NCBI RefSeq assembly: GCF_034087045.1
Contig: NZ_CP139247.1
Span: 3,932,001 to 3,996,000, forward strand
From: Chitinophaga sancti
Lineage (GTDB): Bacteria > Bacteroidota > Bacteroidia > Chitinophagales > Chitinophagaceae
Reading direction: 5' to 3'
DNA length: 64,000 bases
Below the pieces are notes generated by a model. It saw only the letters and a program-made list of their open reading frames with translations. It did not search any database and was not told the DNA's origin. This document shows positions 34,041 through 44,026 of the stretch, piece after piece (position 1 is the stretch's first letter; the number at the start of each line of letters is the position of its first letter). The position numbers and the translations under genes are program-made.

Positions 34041-35990
34041 TTAATACGCAATCAGCTTCGGTGCATCCGCCACAAACACATCCAGCACACCATCCGCAAT
34101 CTTAATTGGACCACCAAAACGGGTAGCGCCAGGGATCGTCTGCAATGCAGCAGCTTCAGCTGCAAATTTCTTCGCATTGGCAAAATAACGAGCCGCTGCG
34201 GCACTTCCATGATCAGCAGCATCCAACCCTGCGGCGGTCAGCTGTAGTGCTCTTCCCCATAACTGCATCGCATCCAGCCACGGACGTGCATCCTGGGCAA
34301 AGGAGGTATCGACAGTTCCTGACCTGATAATATCCGGCGCTGCTGCAAACGCTGCAGCACGTTGTACCAGGTCCGCAATTGCCTGGTGACGGGTGGCAAC
34401 GTCTCCATTTGCAATGGCATCGCGTACACCATCGAGCATCGCCTTTAGTTTGGGCGCCTGTAACTGCCATGGCTGACTACCAAAAGTAGGCGCCAGATGC
34501 TGGGTATCAAAGAAGGTCAGCAACGCAGCTGTTGCCTGCTCATCACCCCCTGCCAGCTCGCGTGCCGCAGCCAGCCAGGTACGTTCTGCATCATACCCTT
34601 TGTCATTCCACGCAAAAGCAGCTACCCCTGTTACCGCAACACGGCTCGGTGCTTCCTGATTCATTGGATTAGAGAGGATACCTGCCAGTTCTGTTGATAA
34701 GCCGGCTTCGCGACGTACATAAGGAGCAAGCAACAACCGGCCTGTAGATTCCCCATAATCATTTACCGGGTAGTTGTCCCATAACAGTGTCTTGCGTCCA
34801 AATGCTTTTGTCGCTGCACGTGCATCCCCAATAGAGATTGCTGGCGGCACCACATCTGTGCCTGTCCATTGTACGACCACCTGCGAGTCAAGATTTTTCC
34901 TCAACGCAGCTTTGTACGGACTTTCTTTCGCATCATAATATTCAGTTGGCACCATAATCAGCGGAGGAGCTGTTGGATCTATTTTCCTGAGATTGGCCTG
35001 TAGTGCGTTCAGCAGGCGAGACTGCGCAATACCCGCCGCCTCTGGGCCTGAAGGGCCAAAGGTGGTCTTGTCCAGGTCACAATTCCATTTGGTATATTCA
35101 ATATCATCGAGGGCCACATAGAAGCTGTGAACACCAATTGAACGAAGTGCACTGAACTTGCGCTCCAACTGATGCAGATCGCTTGAATCAGAGAAACACA
35201 CAGTAGGACCCGGAGAAATAGCATACACAAAGTTGACATGGTTCTTTCTGGCTACCGCTACCAGTTTACCCAATTCAGCTAAAGTAGCTGCAGGATAAGC
35301 ATCGCGCCAGCGATCCCTTGCATATGGATCATCTTTGGGACTGTATACATAGGTGTTTGCTTTGACAGTAGCGAGGAAGTCAAGATGTTTCTCCCGGTCT
35401 GTCATTGACCATGGTTTACCATAAAACCCTTCGATGGTGCCGCGGATCGGCATAGAAGGATGGTCCTTGATCACGAGTGCCGGAATGGCAGCGCGTTGTG
35501 CCAGTTGCCGGAAAGTCTGTGCTGCATGAAACAAACCATCCGCATCGTGGCCGGCAAGTGTAATGAGTGCACCGTTGCCTGTCGCTACACTGGCGATCGT
35601 ATAGCCTTCGGTATTACTGTCTGCTACAGCACCGCATTTCGTGAGTGCTGTGCGCACGATCGCCGCATCGCCGGTACCGAGTACGATGTGCGTACCTTCG
35701 AATGCCTGTGGCAGCTGTTTTGCCGCCGTGATGGTTTCAACGCCCGCCTGCGTAAGTATGCTACGTGCCAGGGCTGTAGTTTCCGTATCAATACCCGGAG
35801 GTGCAACCAGGGTAACTGATTTACCCAGCATGATAGATCCCTTTCCCAGCGCGATAGATACGGGGGCCGGGTAAATGGCCGGCAACGTAGCAGGTCGTGC
35901 AGGTACCTGGTTATTCGGTTGAACTGTTTGTGCAACAAGAGTGCTGCAACCTAACATCCCCACAGTTAAACAAGTGAATAACGTTTTCAT
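34041..35990 (-). CDS. Glycoside hydrolase family 84 beta-N-acetylglucosaminidase, exported
   Basis: This 649-aa enzyme uses substrate-assisted catalysis to release GlcNAc. A signal peptide (CLTVGMLGCSTLVAQ) is followed by a GH20b/84-type N-terminal domain (about 40-170), the catalytic barrel beginning RGTIEGFYGKPWSM (about 183-196), and the catalytic pair Asp295-Asp296 in VALDDIEYT. The C-terminal region is an alanine-rich helical bundle. Family members cleave beta-GlcNAc from hyaluronan-like or mucin glycans or O-GlcNAc. Last gene of the PUL and closed by the terminator at 33984-34019. Confidence 0.93.
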   Translation of the reverse strand: MKTLFTCLTVGMLGCSTLVAQTVQPNNQVPARPATLPAIYPAPVSIALGKGSIMLGKSVTLVAPPGIDTETTALARSILTQAGVETITAAKQLPQAFEGTHIVLGTGDAAIVRTALTKCGAVADSNTEGYTIASVATGNGALITLAGHDADGLFHAAQTFRQLAQRAAIPALVIKDHPSMPIRGTIEGFYGKPWSMTDREKHLDFLATVKANTYVYSPKDDPYARDRWRDAYPAATLAELGKLVAVARKNHVNFVYAISPGPTVCFSDSSDLHQLERKFSALRSIGVHSFYVALDDIEYTKWNCDLDKTTFGPSGPEAAGIAQSRLLNALQANLRKIDPTAPPLIMVPTEYYDAKESPYKAALRKNLDSQVVVQWTGTDVVPPAISIGDARAATKAFGRKTLLWDNYPVNDYGESTGRLLLAPYVRREAGLSTELAGILSNPMNQEAPSRVAVTGVAAFAWNDKGYDAERTWLAAARELAGGDEQATAALLTFFDTQHLAPTFGSQPWQLQAPKLKAMLDGVRDAIANGDVATRHQAIADLVQRAAAFAAAPDIIRSGTVDTSFAQDARPWLDAMQLWGRALQLTAAGLDAADHGSAAAARYFANAKKFAAEAAALQTIPGATRFGGPIKIADGVLDVFVADAPKLIAY

Positions 35991-36199
35991 TTTATATTCA
36001 ATTTTAAGACCTGTAATGGCGGAAAGATAATAATTGGAATGGCAGGAATGAAATGAAGGCGTTAATAAAGGTACTTTTGGTAAGAAAGTATATTCAATGG
36101 TGATTATAGTGTAATTACGGCGACATTCGAAGCGGAGAAAGTTAATAGGTATTTATTCTGACCTGCACCTAAAAGGGCTATAGAAATATAGAAAATGAA

Positions 36200-36229
36200 A
36201 AGCCGCCCCATTTATTTATGAGACGGCTT
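36200..36229 (-). terminator. Hairpin between GH109 and GH84
   Basis: On the minus strand AAGCCGTCTCAT pairs with ATGGGGCGGCTT through two G-U wobbles, so it folds fully only as minus-strand RNA. It lies 75 bp past the GH109 stop. The 314-bp spacer 35991-36304 holds nothing else that I recognise. Confidence 0.6.
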
Positions 36230-36304
36230 CTCTTGTTTTATCACCTGGCGATTCAGCTATCCGAATGAGTATCCCAATCATCTCCTTACAATTAAACGTC
36301 CAAC

Positions 36305-37687
36305 TCACCATTCCCCATCCAATGCAAAATTAGCTTTCCTGTTTATCCAGGCGCCCCTTGTAAAATCAGGAATATACTGCACACTTCCCCCTTCTGCCAC
36401 CGATTGCTCGCTCAATGGAGTAATCGCATACCACGTAGCAAGATCATACACATCCTGTGCAAACGGTGCCTCCCGCTTTATACTTTCAATAAATGAATTG
36501 ATCACAAACCAGTCCATTCCACCATGGCCAGCTCCTGAGGTGTCAGCTGCATAGCGTTTCCACAATGGATGATCATACCGGCCCATATAGCTATTCTCGT
36601 CTTTAAAAGAACCACTTTTCTCCCATTGATCATACGGACTTTTCCCTTCTACATAAATGGATTCCATATCATTCATCCATAATCCATTAGTTCCCTGTAC
36701 CCGAAAATTTAAAGAATAAGGACGGGGAGAGTTCGTATCATGTGAAAGGAGTATTGTCTCTCCATTGTTTGTCCTGATCAGTGTACTGACAATATCTCCG
36801 AGCTTGAACTCCACATTTGCATTTGGATGATCTTTGCCGCCTTTATCTACTATATATTTATGTAATCCTCTTGACTTGGTAGCCACGGAGGAAAGGGATA
36901 TCAAACGGTTTCCCCGGTTAATATTTATCATATTAGATACAGGTCCTAATCCGTGCGTGGGATAAAGGTCGCCATTGCGATGAACAGAATGATTTGTTCG
37001 CCATTTGGCTTCGGACATTGCTTTCTCACCAAATTCTACGCCACCACCATAGAGCTGTTGGCCATTATTGAACTTCACACTACGCAGATCGTGCTGATAT
37101 CCACCCTGTAAATGGGTCAGCTCTCCAAAAAGTCCCTGTCGTACCATGTTCAACACAGCCATGACATCCCTTCTATAACTTACATTCTCCATAGCGAAGA
37201 CGGGAATGCCGGTCGATTCGCTGGTATCAACCAGCTCCCAGCATTCCTGGATATCACTGGCGCCACAAACCTCTACAGCAGGTATCTTCCCGGCTTTCAT
37301 GGCGGCAATCGCCTGTTTGGTATGCCACTCCCAGGGAGTCGCAATGATCACGGCATCAATATCATCCCGTTTCAGCATTTTCCTGAAATCCTCCGGGCCA
37401 TCACTGTATTCTGCTACTTTCCTTTTAGCGTCATAAGCTTTACTGATCATTTCTCTTGATTTGGGTATGGCCCATTTCGTATCCGGGTCACAAATAGCGA
37501 CCACCTCTACATCCTTTCTACGCAGGCAAAGATTTAAATGATTTTGTCCTCTGGCACCCACACCGATCATGCCTACTCTCACCTTTTCCTTTTTGGCATT
37601 TGCAAATAATCTGGCAGGGGTATTGAGCAAAGGGAATAGCATGCCTGCGGCAGCAGTTTGCTGAAGAAAAGTTCTCCGATGAATCAT
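36305..37687 (-). CDS. GH109-type NAD-dependent glycosidase (alpha-N-acetylgalactosaminidase-like, Gfo/Idh/MocA fold)
   Basis: This 460-aa protein has a Tat-like leader (IHRRTFLQQTAAAGM). The Rossmann domain starts VRVGMIGVGARGQNHL; the middle shows ENVSYRRDVMAVLNMVRQG, GGYQHDLRSVKF and HRNGDLYPTHGLGPV, which are hallmarks of family GH109. These enzymes remove alpha-GalNAc by an oxidation-elimination cycle with tightly bound NAD. Placement next to GH84, SusC and SusD fits a role in the breakdown of O-glycans with GalNAc. Other Gfo/Idh-fold activities cannot be excluded. Confidence 0.87.
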   Translation of the reverse strand: MIHRRTFLQQTAAAGMLFPLLNTPARLFANAKKEKVRVGMIGVGARGQNHLNLCLRRKDVEVVAICDPDTKWAIPKSREMISKAYDAKRKVAEYSDGPEDFRKMLKRDDIDAVIIATPWEWHTKQAIAAMKAGKIPAVEVCGASDIQECWELVDTSESTGIPVFAMENVSYRRDVMAVLNMVRQGLFGELTHLQGGYQHDLRSVKFNNGQQLYGGGVEFGEKAMSEAKWRTNHSVHRNGDLYPTHGLGPVSNMININRGNRLISLSSVATKSRGLHKYIVDKGGKDHPNANVEFKLGDIVSTLIRTNNGETILLSHDTNSPRPYSLNFRVQGTNGLWMNDMESIYVEGKSPYDQWEKSGSFKDENSYMGRYDHPLWKRYAADTSGAGHGGMDWFVINSFIESIKREAPFAQDVYDLATWYAITPLSEQSVAEGGSVQYIPDFTRGAWINRKANFALDGEW

Positions 37688-37698
37688 ATGAAATTTAA

Positions 37699-39009
37699 TT
37701 ATGGAAGTGAATTAAGATCTACAGCAGGAGGTGTGCCGGTGGCGGTACGTGTATAGTTGGTATTATAATTTACGTACCTGGCAAAGAACCCATCATTCTG
37801 TAAGTAAAAGACTCCATTATCCAGCCCACCTGCATAGTCACGGCGCTGATCACTGGTAGCGGTAGCATCAGCCGTAAATCTGGCAGTAGTAAGTTCTACC
37901 CAGGTACCGCTGGTATTCCTGATCCATTCGTTCTTATAATTTGCTTTTCTTCCCTGGTATCCGGTTGTTTCATTGAAGTTTTCAAGAAAGGAATACAAAC
38001 CTGTCAGGTAGGTGACTGTATAAGGTCTTTTCCAGGTAGCAATGAACCTCCAGGTACTGGTTTCAGGTGTATATATCCAGGAAGAGTAATCCGTACCTCC
38101 GGCGCTATCCGGTTTGGCATGGGTGAGGAATTTATAGGTAGTACCCGCAGACCAGTTAAATACCAGGTAGCTTTGTCCGCCGGTGCCTTCCCCTCCAAAG
38201 CTGTTATCAACCACATCTGTTCCTTTCCGTACGAGCGTCGTAGCACCTGAATCTGCATCCCATACAGAAAATAGTACTCTTCTTTCTGAGCTACTATTCA
38301 CCTGTATGCCAAAATACCCTTCCGAGAATCCATTTGCCATAAAGTAAGAGCCTACTTTATCTTGCCCGGCAGGTACTGAAATCTCACTATAGAGCCATTC
38401 AGCCGTATTGCCGGAGGGAGGTGTAAATGACAGGTGAACAGACGGCCCGCGCCTGGACCAGTAATAATTATCCGGATCGTTGGCAAATACGACATTGCTG
38501 GTAGTGGCCGTACCACTGATGTTAATCTGGGAAACATCTGCAAAGTAACCACCGGTTTTATTCACACCCTGCAGGTCTATTTTCACATACCCGGTATCCG
38601 CTATACTTACGCTGCCAATGTTATAGGAACTATAGGATGTGCCAGTGAGTGTTGCATTGAATTGTGTACCATTCACAGTTACCTTGATATTACTTGTTCC
38701 TGAAGGTACTTTGGCAGTCAGGCCCACATTTAGCGTACCTGTCTTTCCTAATCTTACATATACACTGGTAATGCTGGATGGGTTGGTCCAGTTACCGAGT
38801 CCATAAGAGGTGATCACTTCAGCCGCACCTGAAGGAAGATTGGTAACATAGGCATTGCCTGCCAGTGCTACATGTAATGTATCAGTAGCAGTAGCATTCT
38901 GTGTAGCAGCAACCGATGATAATCCTTCCAGATCGTTGTTACTGGAAATGTTACAGGCATAGAAAGCTGCTATCAGCAAGGTGCTGATGAAATGTGATTG
39001 TGTTTTCAT
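37699..39009 (-). CDS. Surface lipoprotein with DUF5077 and DUF3472 domains
   Basis: This 436-aa lipoprotein has a lipobox FYAC with Cys19. The N-terminal domain (about 45-165) is DUF5077-like, with YVTNLPSGAAEVITSYGLGN. The C-terminal part (about 175-400) is DUF3472-like: GPSVHLSFTPPSGNTAEWLY and GSYFMANGFSEGYFGIQVNS. Such proteins are frequent in polysaccharide utilization loci and are thought to bind carbohydrate at the cell surface. It sits between SusD and GH109, where surface glycan-binding proteins are expected. Confidence 0.8.
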   Translation of the reverse strand: MKTQSHFISTLLIAAFYACNISSNNDLEGLSSVAATQNATATDTLHVALAGNAYVTNLPSGAAEVITSYGLGNWTNPSSITSVYVRLGKTGTLNVGLTAKVPSGTSNIKVTVNGTQFNATLTGTSYSSYNIGSVSIADTGYVKIDLQGVNKTGGYFADVSQINISGTATTSNVVFANDPDNYYWSRRGPSVHLSFTPPSGNTAEWLYSEISVPAGQDKVGSYFMANGFSEGYFGIQVNSSSERRVLFSVWDADSGATTLVRKGTDVVDNSFGGEGTGGQSYLVFNWSAGTTYKFLTHAKPDSAGGTDYSSWIYTPETSTWRFIATWKRPYTVTYLTGLYSFLENFNETTGYQGRKANYKNEWIRNTSGTWVELTTARFTADATATSDQRRDYAGGLDNGVFYLQNDGFFARYVNYNTNYTRTATGTPPAVDLNSLP

Positions 39010-39035
39010 ATTTGTTTTTTAAACTGGTTAAAACA

Positions 39036-40553
39036 TCATGGATTTTGTGTGAGGTTTGCATTGATCTGAATTTCCCTGTTCGGGATATAGAATATTACCC
39101 GGTTATCAGTAGCTTCTATGGTTTGGGTAATATTAGTGGAGGGGGTATTATTGAGACTGTGTGTGCCCGGATAATTCCTTTTCAAAGGCCGGTTGTTCCT
39201 GAAAAGGTCATAGCTGCGATGACCTTCAAAAGCCAGCTCCAGTTGTCTTTCTTCCAGCACGACATCCAGTACTGTTTTCCCGGCAGCGTCCAAATTGGCC
39301 TGTGTGTATAATGCATTTCCACTAAGGCCGGCTCTGGACCGGATAGCATTCACATCATCCAGTGCATTTTGTAGATTTCCTTTCTTTGCGTTCGCTTCTG
39401 CCCGGTTCAGATAGATTTCCGCGAGGCGTATATATACCGGCGAGCTGAGGTTCACAAGACCTTCCTGATAGTTGTACTTATTTATATAGTACATAGGTGT
39501 ATTGGGATTCAGGCGGGTATTGTAACGAATATTGGATACCGGTGTACTATAAGGGTATGACAATACGCCGTCTGTAGTATAAGGGGAGATAAAGCTGTGG
39601 CGCAGGTCTTCCGGATATTTATTGAGTAGCTCCATATACTGGGTACTTGCATAGACTTCTGCCCAGCCGGTCACTCCCTGCCCTCCTTCGCTATAGTACA
39701 TTGAGCCGATAGCATTAAAGTCACGGTTCTCTGTTGTCATATGCCGGATGCAGAAGATGGTCTCATTATTATCTTCCGGTACACCTCTAAAATATTGTTC
39801 GTAGTTTTCACCTGTAAGCAAACTATAACGACCTGAGTTGATCACTTTATCAGCATATTCAATGGCTTTATCATTGTCTTCCATATACAGGTAAACACGA
39901 CAAAGCAGTGCATCGGCCACTTCCCGGGAAGCATAGTTATTGTTCTTTTCTTCAGTCATCATGTCTGCCGCTTTTAAGAGGTCAGAGATCACCTGATCAT
40001 ATACTTCTTTTACAGTGTTCCGTTTAGGATATTCTTCAGTAGTGCTTTCCAGCACAATAGGCACACCCTGGCTGCTTCCGCCATTCTGTGAGTAGGGACG
40101 GCCAAATACCCGGGCAAGGTTGAAATACATCATAGCACGCAGGTAAAGACATTCTCCTTTTAGCTGGTTGAGGTTATCCGATTCATCATCTTTTACAAAA
40201 GCAATGACCTTGTTGGCTGCATTGATAACAGAATAAGCCTGCATCCATACATTGGTAGCATGGCTACCATCTACAAGATGTGTATATCGGTAGCAGTTAG
40301 ACAGGTCATCAGAGGAGGTCTGCGCCTGGGCGATATTATCACCTGGATACTCAGAAAGGAAATGCATGCTTCTCACATATTCGGCTTTTTTGAGAACTGC
40401 ATAAGTGCCGATCGTAGCAGAGTATACATCCTCTTCAGTGTTCAGTGCAGCTGATTCAAGTTTGGCTGTAGATGGTTCATAATATTTTTTACATGCCGTA
40501 GTGCCGGTGAGCAGATAACAGGTAAGAAATATATATATAATATGACGCTTCAT
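39036..40553 (-). CDS. SusD/RagB-family glycan-binding outer-membrane lipoprotein
   Basis: This 505-aa lipoprotein (lipid-modified Cys21 in TGTTACKK) has an N-terminal SusD-like domain with TPR helices (AEIYLNRAEANAKKGNLQ) and the RagB/SusD C-terminal signature region (LEERQLELAFEGHRSYDLFR). It caps the SusC transporter and captures oligosaccharides. Starts 10 bp after SusC, so the pair is one transcription unit. Confidence 0.95.
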   Translation of the reverse strand: MKRHIIYIFLTCYLLTGTTACKKYYEPSTAKLESAALNTEEDVYSATIGTYAVLKKAEYVRSMHFLSEYPGDNIAQAQTSSDDLSNCYRYTHLVDGSHATNVWMQAYSVINAANKVIAFVKDDESDNLNQLKGECLYLRAMMYFNLARVFGRPYSQNGGSSQGVPIVLESTTEEYPKRNTVKEVYDQVISDLLKAADMMTEEKNNNYASREVADALLCRVYLYMEDNDKAIEYADKVINSGRYSLLTGENYEQYFRGVPEDNNETIFCIRHMTTENRDFNAIGSMYYSEGGQGVTGWAEVYASTQYMELLNKYPEDLRHSFISPYTTDGVLSYPYSTPVSNIRYNTRLNPNTPMYYINKYNYQEGLVNLSSPVYIRLAEIYLNRAEANAKKGNLQNALDDVNAIRSRAGLSGNALYTQANLDAAGKTVLDVVLEERQLELAFEGHRSYDLFRNNRPLKRNYPGTHSLNNTPSTNITQTIEATDNRVIFYIPNREIQINANLTQNP

Positions 40554-40563
40554 GTGTTTGTTT

Positions 40564-43500
40564 TTAAAATTCTACGTTTACACCAAATAATACCTTCCTG
40601 CTTATAGGATATTTAGTTCCGGACTCGCCGGAGCTAAGGTTCACTTCAGGATCCATTCCTGAAAAACGGGTGAAGGTGAGGAGATTATCACCGCTTACGA
40701 ATATCCTTGCATTGCTGATATTGATCCTGGAGAGCAGGTCTTTGGGAAAGCTATAGGCTAATCTCACATTACGAAGGCGCAGGTAGCTTCCATCTTCAAG
40801 GTATCTTGATGAAGGCTGGTTAGAAGACTTATTGCCGCCAAGCAAAGGTTTAGGGTGTGTGGCTTTGTCGCCGGCCTTTTGCCATCTGTTCCAGCCTTTA
40901 GCTAATACCATCTGGTTGTAGCTGTCATATAATCCATCTGAGTCGAAGAATTGCCTGGAGTTATTATATACCTGGTTACCACTTACAAAGTTGAAAAAGA
41001 AGCTTAAACTGATGCCATTATAGGAGAATGTGTTTGTAATCCCACCTGTGAATTTAGCAGCCGCAGAGGTGCCGGTATATTGTAAGGTCGCCTTATTATA
41101 GCTATTTGTTTGGGTCACCACCTGTTTGCCATCCTGGTCTGTTTCAATTTTTTCCCAGAGTGGATCACCATTTTCCGGATCAACACCTGCCCATTTGCGC
41201 ATATACCACTTATCCATATCTTCTCCAAGTCCTACCGGCTGGCGGGCACCTGGGTTGGCAAATTTATCATTGCCATTCAGTTTAAGTACTTTATTCCGGT
41301 TAGCAGCAATGTTAAAACTGGTTTCCCATTTGAATTTACCGACGAGGTTCCTTGTATTGATGATCAGTTCAAGGCCTTTGTTGCTTACCGAGCCAATATT
41401 CTCAAGGATAGAGGAATATCCGCTGGTATAGGGGAGGTTCACTGTCATCAATAATGATTTGGCTTTTTTGTCATAGACATCAGCGGTGAGGGCAATCCGT
41501 TCTTTCAGGAACGACACATCAAATCCCAGGTTATTGACCCTGATCTTTTCCCAGGTCAGGTCAGGATTCCCTTTTTGAGAAGGATAGGAGCCTGCTTCGC
41601 CCGCATAGCTCGCGCTTTGATCGTAAGAGTAAAGTCCCAATGCCTGGTAATCGCCACTGGGCGGATTGCCAACCGTACCATGGCCCAACCTTATCTTCAG
41701 AAAGCTGATCGTATTATTCTCTGCTAGAAAAGGTTCATTGGTCAGTATCCAGGACGCTCCAAACTGATAGAAGCTACCACCCGGGTTATTATTCCCGAAT
41801 TTTGACGAGATATCATAGACGAAGGAAGCAACGAGGAAATATTTATTGGCAAGATTGTAGTCCGCTTGCGTCAGGTATTTGGAAAAGGAATATTGGTTAT
41901 TGCCACCAGTAGGATTGTTTTTCACTTCTGTAGCTGTAGACATCGCCGTCATACCCTGAGGTAATCCCCGGCCAGTGGCAGTGTTCACATCATAATAATA
42001 CTTTTCACCTTCCTGAACTGCAAGTATCGAAAGGTTGTGTTTCCCAAAACTATTATCATATCGCAGTCTGTTTGAGCTTAAGAGCCGGCTGGAATAGCTG
42101 TTTTCGTTATAGAGATAACCGTTATCAGCAGTGCCTTCCTGTGATCTGCGATCGTAGTAATCTACAGCTTTATAGGCACTGAAGTAGACCCGGTTGTAAG
42201 AAGATATGGTGAAATGCCTGACAATTGCGTAGTCAATATTCAGATCGCCTGTTCCTTCAAAAGTCTTATCGTACGAAAGGTTGTATTGCAGTGAATGCAG
42301 GAAGTTATGCTGGTCGCGGCCCAGCCAGCCTTCACTGCTACCCGGGCGGGGGGTACCATCAGCGTAGTAGGGATTATCCCATGGAAGATTAGTGTAAGCG
42401 TCATATAATGTGCTACTTTGCTGATTATTGTTTTTGGTGAACAGTCCATTGACAAGTACACTTGCTTTCAGCTTGTCAGTCAGCTTTTGAGTTACATTCG
42501 TACGAAAGCTGTAGACAGTTGTTTTGTTGGTGAGCAGTGTGCCTTCTTCACTGTAATAATTGCCGGAAGCAAAGAACTGTGTCTTTTCAGATCCACCTGA
42601 TGCTGACAGGGTGTAGCTTTGTGTCATGCCAGTTCTGAAACCAAGGTCTAACCAATCCGTATTTGTATTTAATACTGAATCAGGACGACTAGTGAATGTC
42701 TGCTGATAGTCAAACAGCTGGCGGGAATCCATCAGTTTGAATTTCCCAAAATTAGCTTTGTTAAATCCTGTAGTTGAGCTGAATGATAATTTTGAACTGC
42801 CTGTCTTTCCCTGTTTGGTAGTAACGATGATCACGCCGTTAGCCGCTCTTGATCCATACAGGCCTGTGGCAGCAGCGTCTTTCAGGATAGTAACTGATTC
42901 AATATCGTTCGGGTTATAGGTGCCTCCAATGTTACCATCTACCACAACGAGGGGAGAGGAGCTGGCTCCCAGCGTACCTTGTCCGCGGATCAGAATGGTA
43001 GCGCCCGTGGTAGGGTCACCGGATCCGGTAGATACGGTCACACCCGGCGCTTTGCCTTGCAGGAGGCTGGCAAGGTCGTTGGAGGTTACATCCCTCAGTT
43101 TATCACCAGAGACGGTGCTAACAGAACTCGATAACAATTTTACATTTTTGCTGGTATAGCCTACAACAGTTACACCTTCAATATCCTTGCTAACGGGCTG
43201 CAACTGGAGATCAACTATTGATCTATCCTGTATGTTTATTTCCCTTGACTGGAATCCCATGAAGGACACCTCCAGCACGCTGCCATCGGGAATATCTGCC
43301 AGGTTATATGTACCGTCGGCATTGGTGATAGTCCCTTTATTGGTTCCTTTAATTTTAACTGTAACACCTGGTAGCGGATGACCTTTTTCATCCGTAATCC
43401 TTCCTTTCAGGTTATTATCAGGCAAAGAGGTCTTTTGGGGTTTCGCATCCTCCTTTGACCTTGAAATGATGATGACCTTTTCTTCAATGGAATAGGCCAG

Positions 43501-43884
43501 ATGCCGTTCCTTCAGTATGTCATCCAGGAATGTCTCCAATGGCTGATTAACAGCCGTAACATTCATCGGGCTGCAATTGCGCAGGATGCTCTTGTTGTAA
43601 AAGAAAACGTAGCCTGTTTGCTTCTTTACCGCATTCAGCACTTGTGACAGCATGACTTGTTTGCCTGAATAAGTAACGGTCTGAGATAATGTTTTTGCAC
43701 TGATTTGCAAGCAGGCAGCAAGCATGAGGATTGAAGTTAGTTTCATTGCTTTCCCCCAGGTTTTTAAGTTCCGGCTGCCGGATAGATCAGGTTCTATGGC
43801 CGTGCCGTGCCTGAATTTGGTTGATAGTACTTTACGAACTGTACGGACATAAAAAGCACACTTACAAAAGGTGTAAAATTTCAT
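40564..43884 (-). CDS. SusC/RagA-family TonB-linked transporter with STN domain
   Basis: This 1106-aa outer-membrane transporter begins at ATG 43884. An internal ATG at 43746 precedes the signal-like MKLTSILMLAACLQISA and might be the real start. Domains in order are STN (about 70-125; LSQVLNAVKKQTGYVFFYNK), a carboxypeptidase-regulatory-like repeat (about 155-235; GHPLPGVTVKIKGTNKGT), TonB box and plug (SSPLVVVDGNIGGTY, YGSRAANGVIIVTTK), then a large beta-barrel ending FGVNVEF. The STN domain receives the FecR signal, so import induces the locus through the sigma factor. Confidence 0.95.
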   Translation of the reverse strand: MKFYTFCKCAFYVRTVRKVLSTKFRHGTAIEPDLSGSRNLKTWGKAMKLTSILMLAACLQISAKTLSQTVTYSGKQVMLSQVLNAVKKQTGYVFFYNKSILRNCSPMNVTAVNQPLETFLDDILKERHLAYSIEEKVIIISRSKEDAKPQKTSLPDNNLKGRITDEKGHPLPGVTVKIKGTNKGTITNADGTYNLADIPDGSVLEVSFMGFQSREINIQDRSIVDLQLQPVSKDIEGVTVVGYTSKNVKLLSSSVSTVSGDKLRDVTSNDLASLLQGKAPGVTVSTGSGDPTTGATILIRGQGTLGASSSPLVVVDGNIGGTYNPNDIESVTILKDAAATGLYGSRAANGVIIVTTKQGKTGSSKLSFSSTTGFNKANFGKFKLMDSRQLFDYQQTFTSRPDSVLNTNTDWLDLGFRTGMTQSYTLSASGGSEKTQFFASGNYYSEEGTLLTNKTTVYSFRTNVTQKLTDKLKASVLVNGLFTKNNNQQSSTLYDAYTNLPWDNPYYADGTPRPGSSEGWLGRDQHNFLHSLQYNLSYDKTFEGTGDLNIDYAIVRHFTISSYNRVYFSAYKAVDYYDRRSQEGTADNGYLYNENSYSSRLLSSNRLRYDNSFGKHNLSILAVQEGEKYYYDVNTATGRGLPQGMTAMSTATEVKNNPTGGNNQYSFSKYLTQADYNLANKYFLVASFVYDISSKFGNNNPGGSFYQFGASWILTNEPFLAENNTISFLKIRLGHGTVGNPPSGDYQALGLYSYDQSASYAGEAGSYPSQKGNPDLTWEKIRVNNLGFDVSFLKERIALTADVYDKKAKSLLMTVNLPYTSGYSSILENIGSVSNKGLELIINTRNLVGKFKWETSFNIAANRNKVLKLNGNDKFANPGARQPVGLGEDMDKWYMRKWAGVDPENGDPLWEKIETDQDGKQVVTQTNSYNKATLQYTGTSAAAKFTGGITNTFSYNGISLSFFFNFVSGNQVYNNSRQFFDSDGLYDSYNQMVLAKGWNRWQKAGDKATHPKPLLGGNKSSNQPSSRYLEDGSYLRLRNVRLAYSFPKDLLSRINISNARIFVSGDNLLTFTRFSGMDPEVNLSSGESGTKYPISRKVLFGVNVEF

Positions 43885-43960
43885 ACTTTTGTAACGATTT
43901 TAGGTAGATTAAAAAATGAGTCTTGCTGACTGTTTTACTGGTCACCTGGAATTACATAGA

Positions 43961-43994
43961 GGGGGGTGGTGGAACACCTCCCTTATTTTTTTCA
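43961..43994 (+). terminator. Terminator-like hairpin in the FecR-SusC gap, antisense orientation
   Basis: GGGGGGTG pairs with CACCTCCC (one G-T wobble), with a T-rich tail TTATTTTTTTC on the plus strand. The flanking genes are on the minus strand, so it may stop antisense transcription or merely stabilise the mRNA end. Confidence 0.4.
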
Positions 43995-44026
43995 GGCTAG
44001 TTGGTTGTAGTTATTTTAGTTTTTGG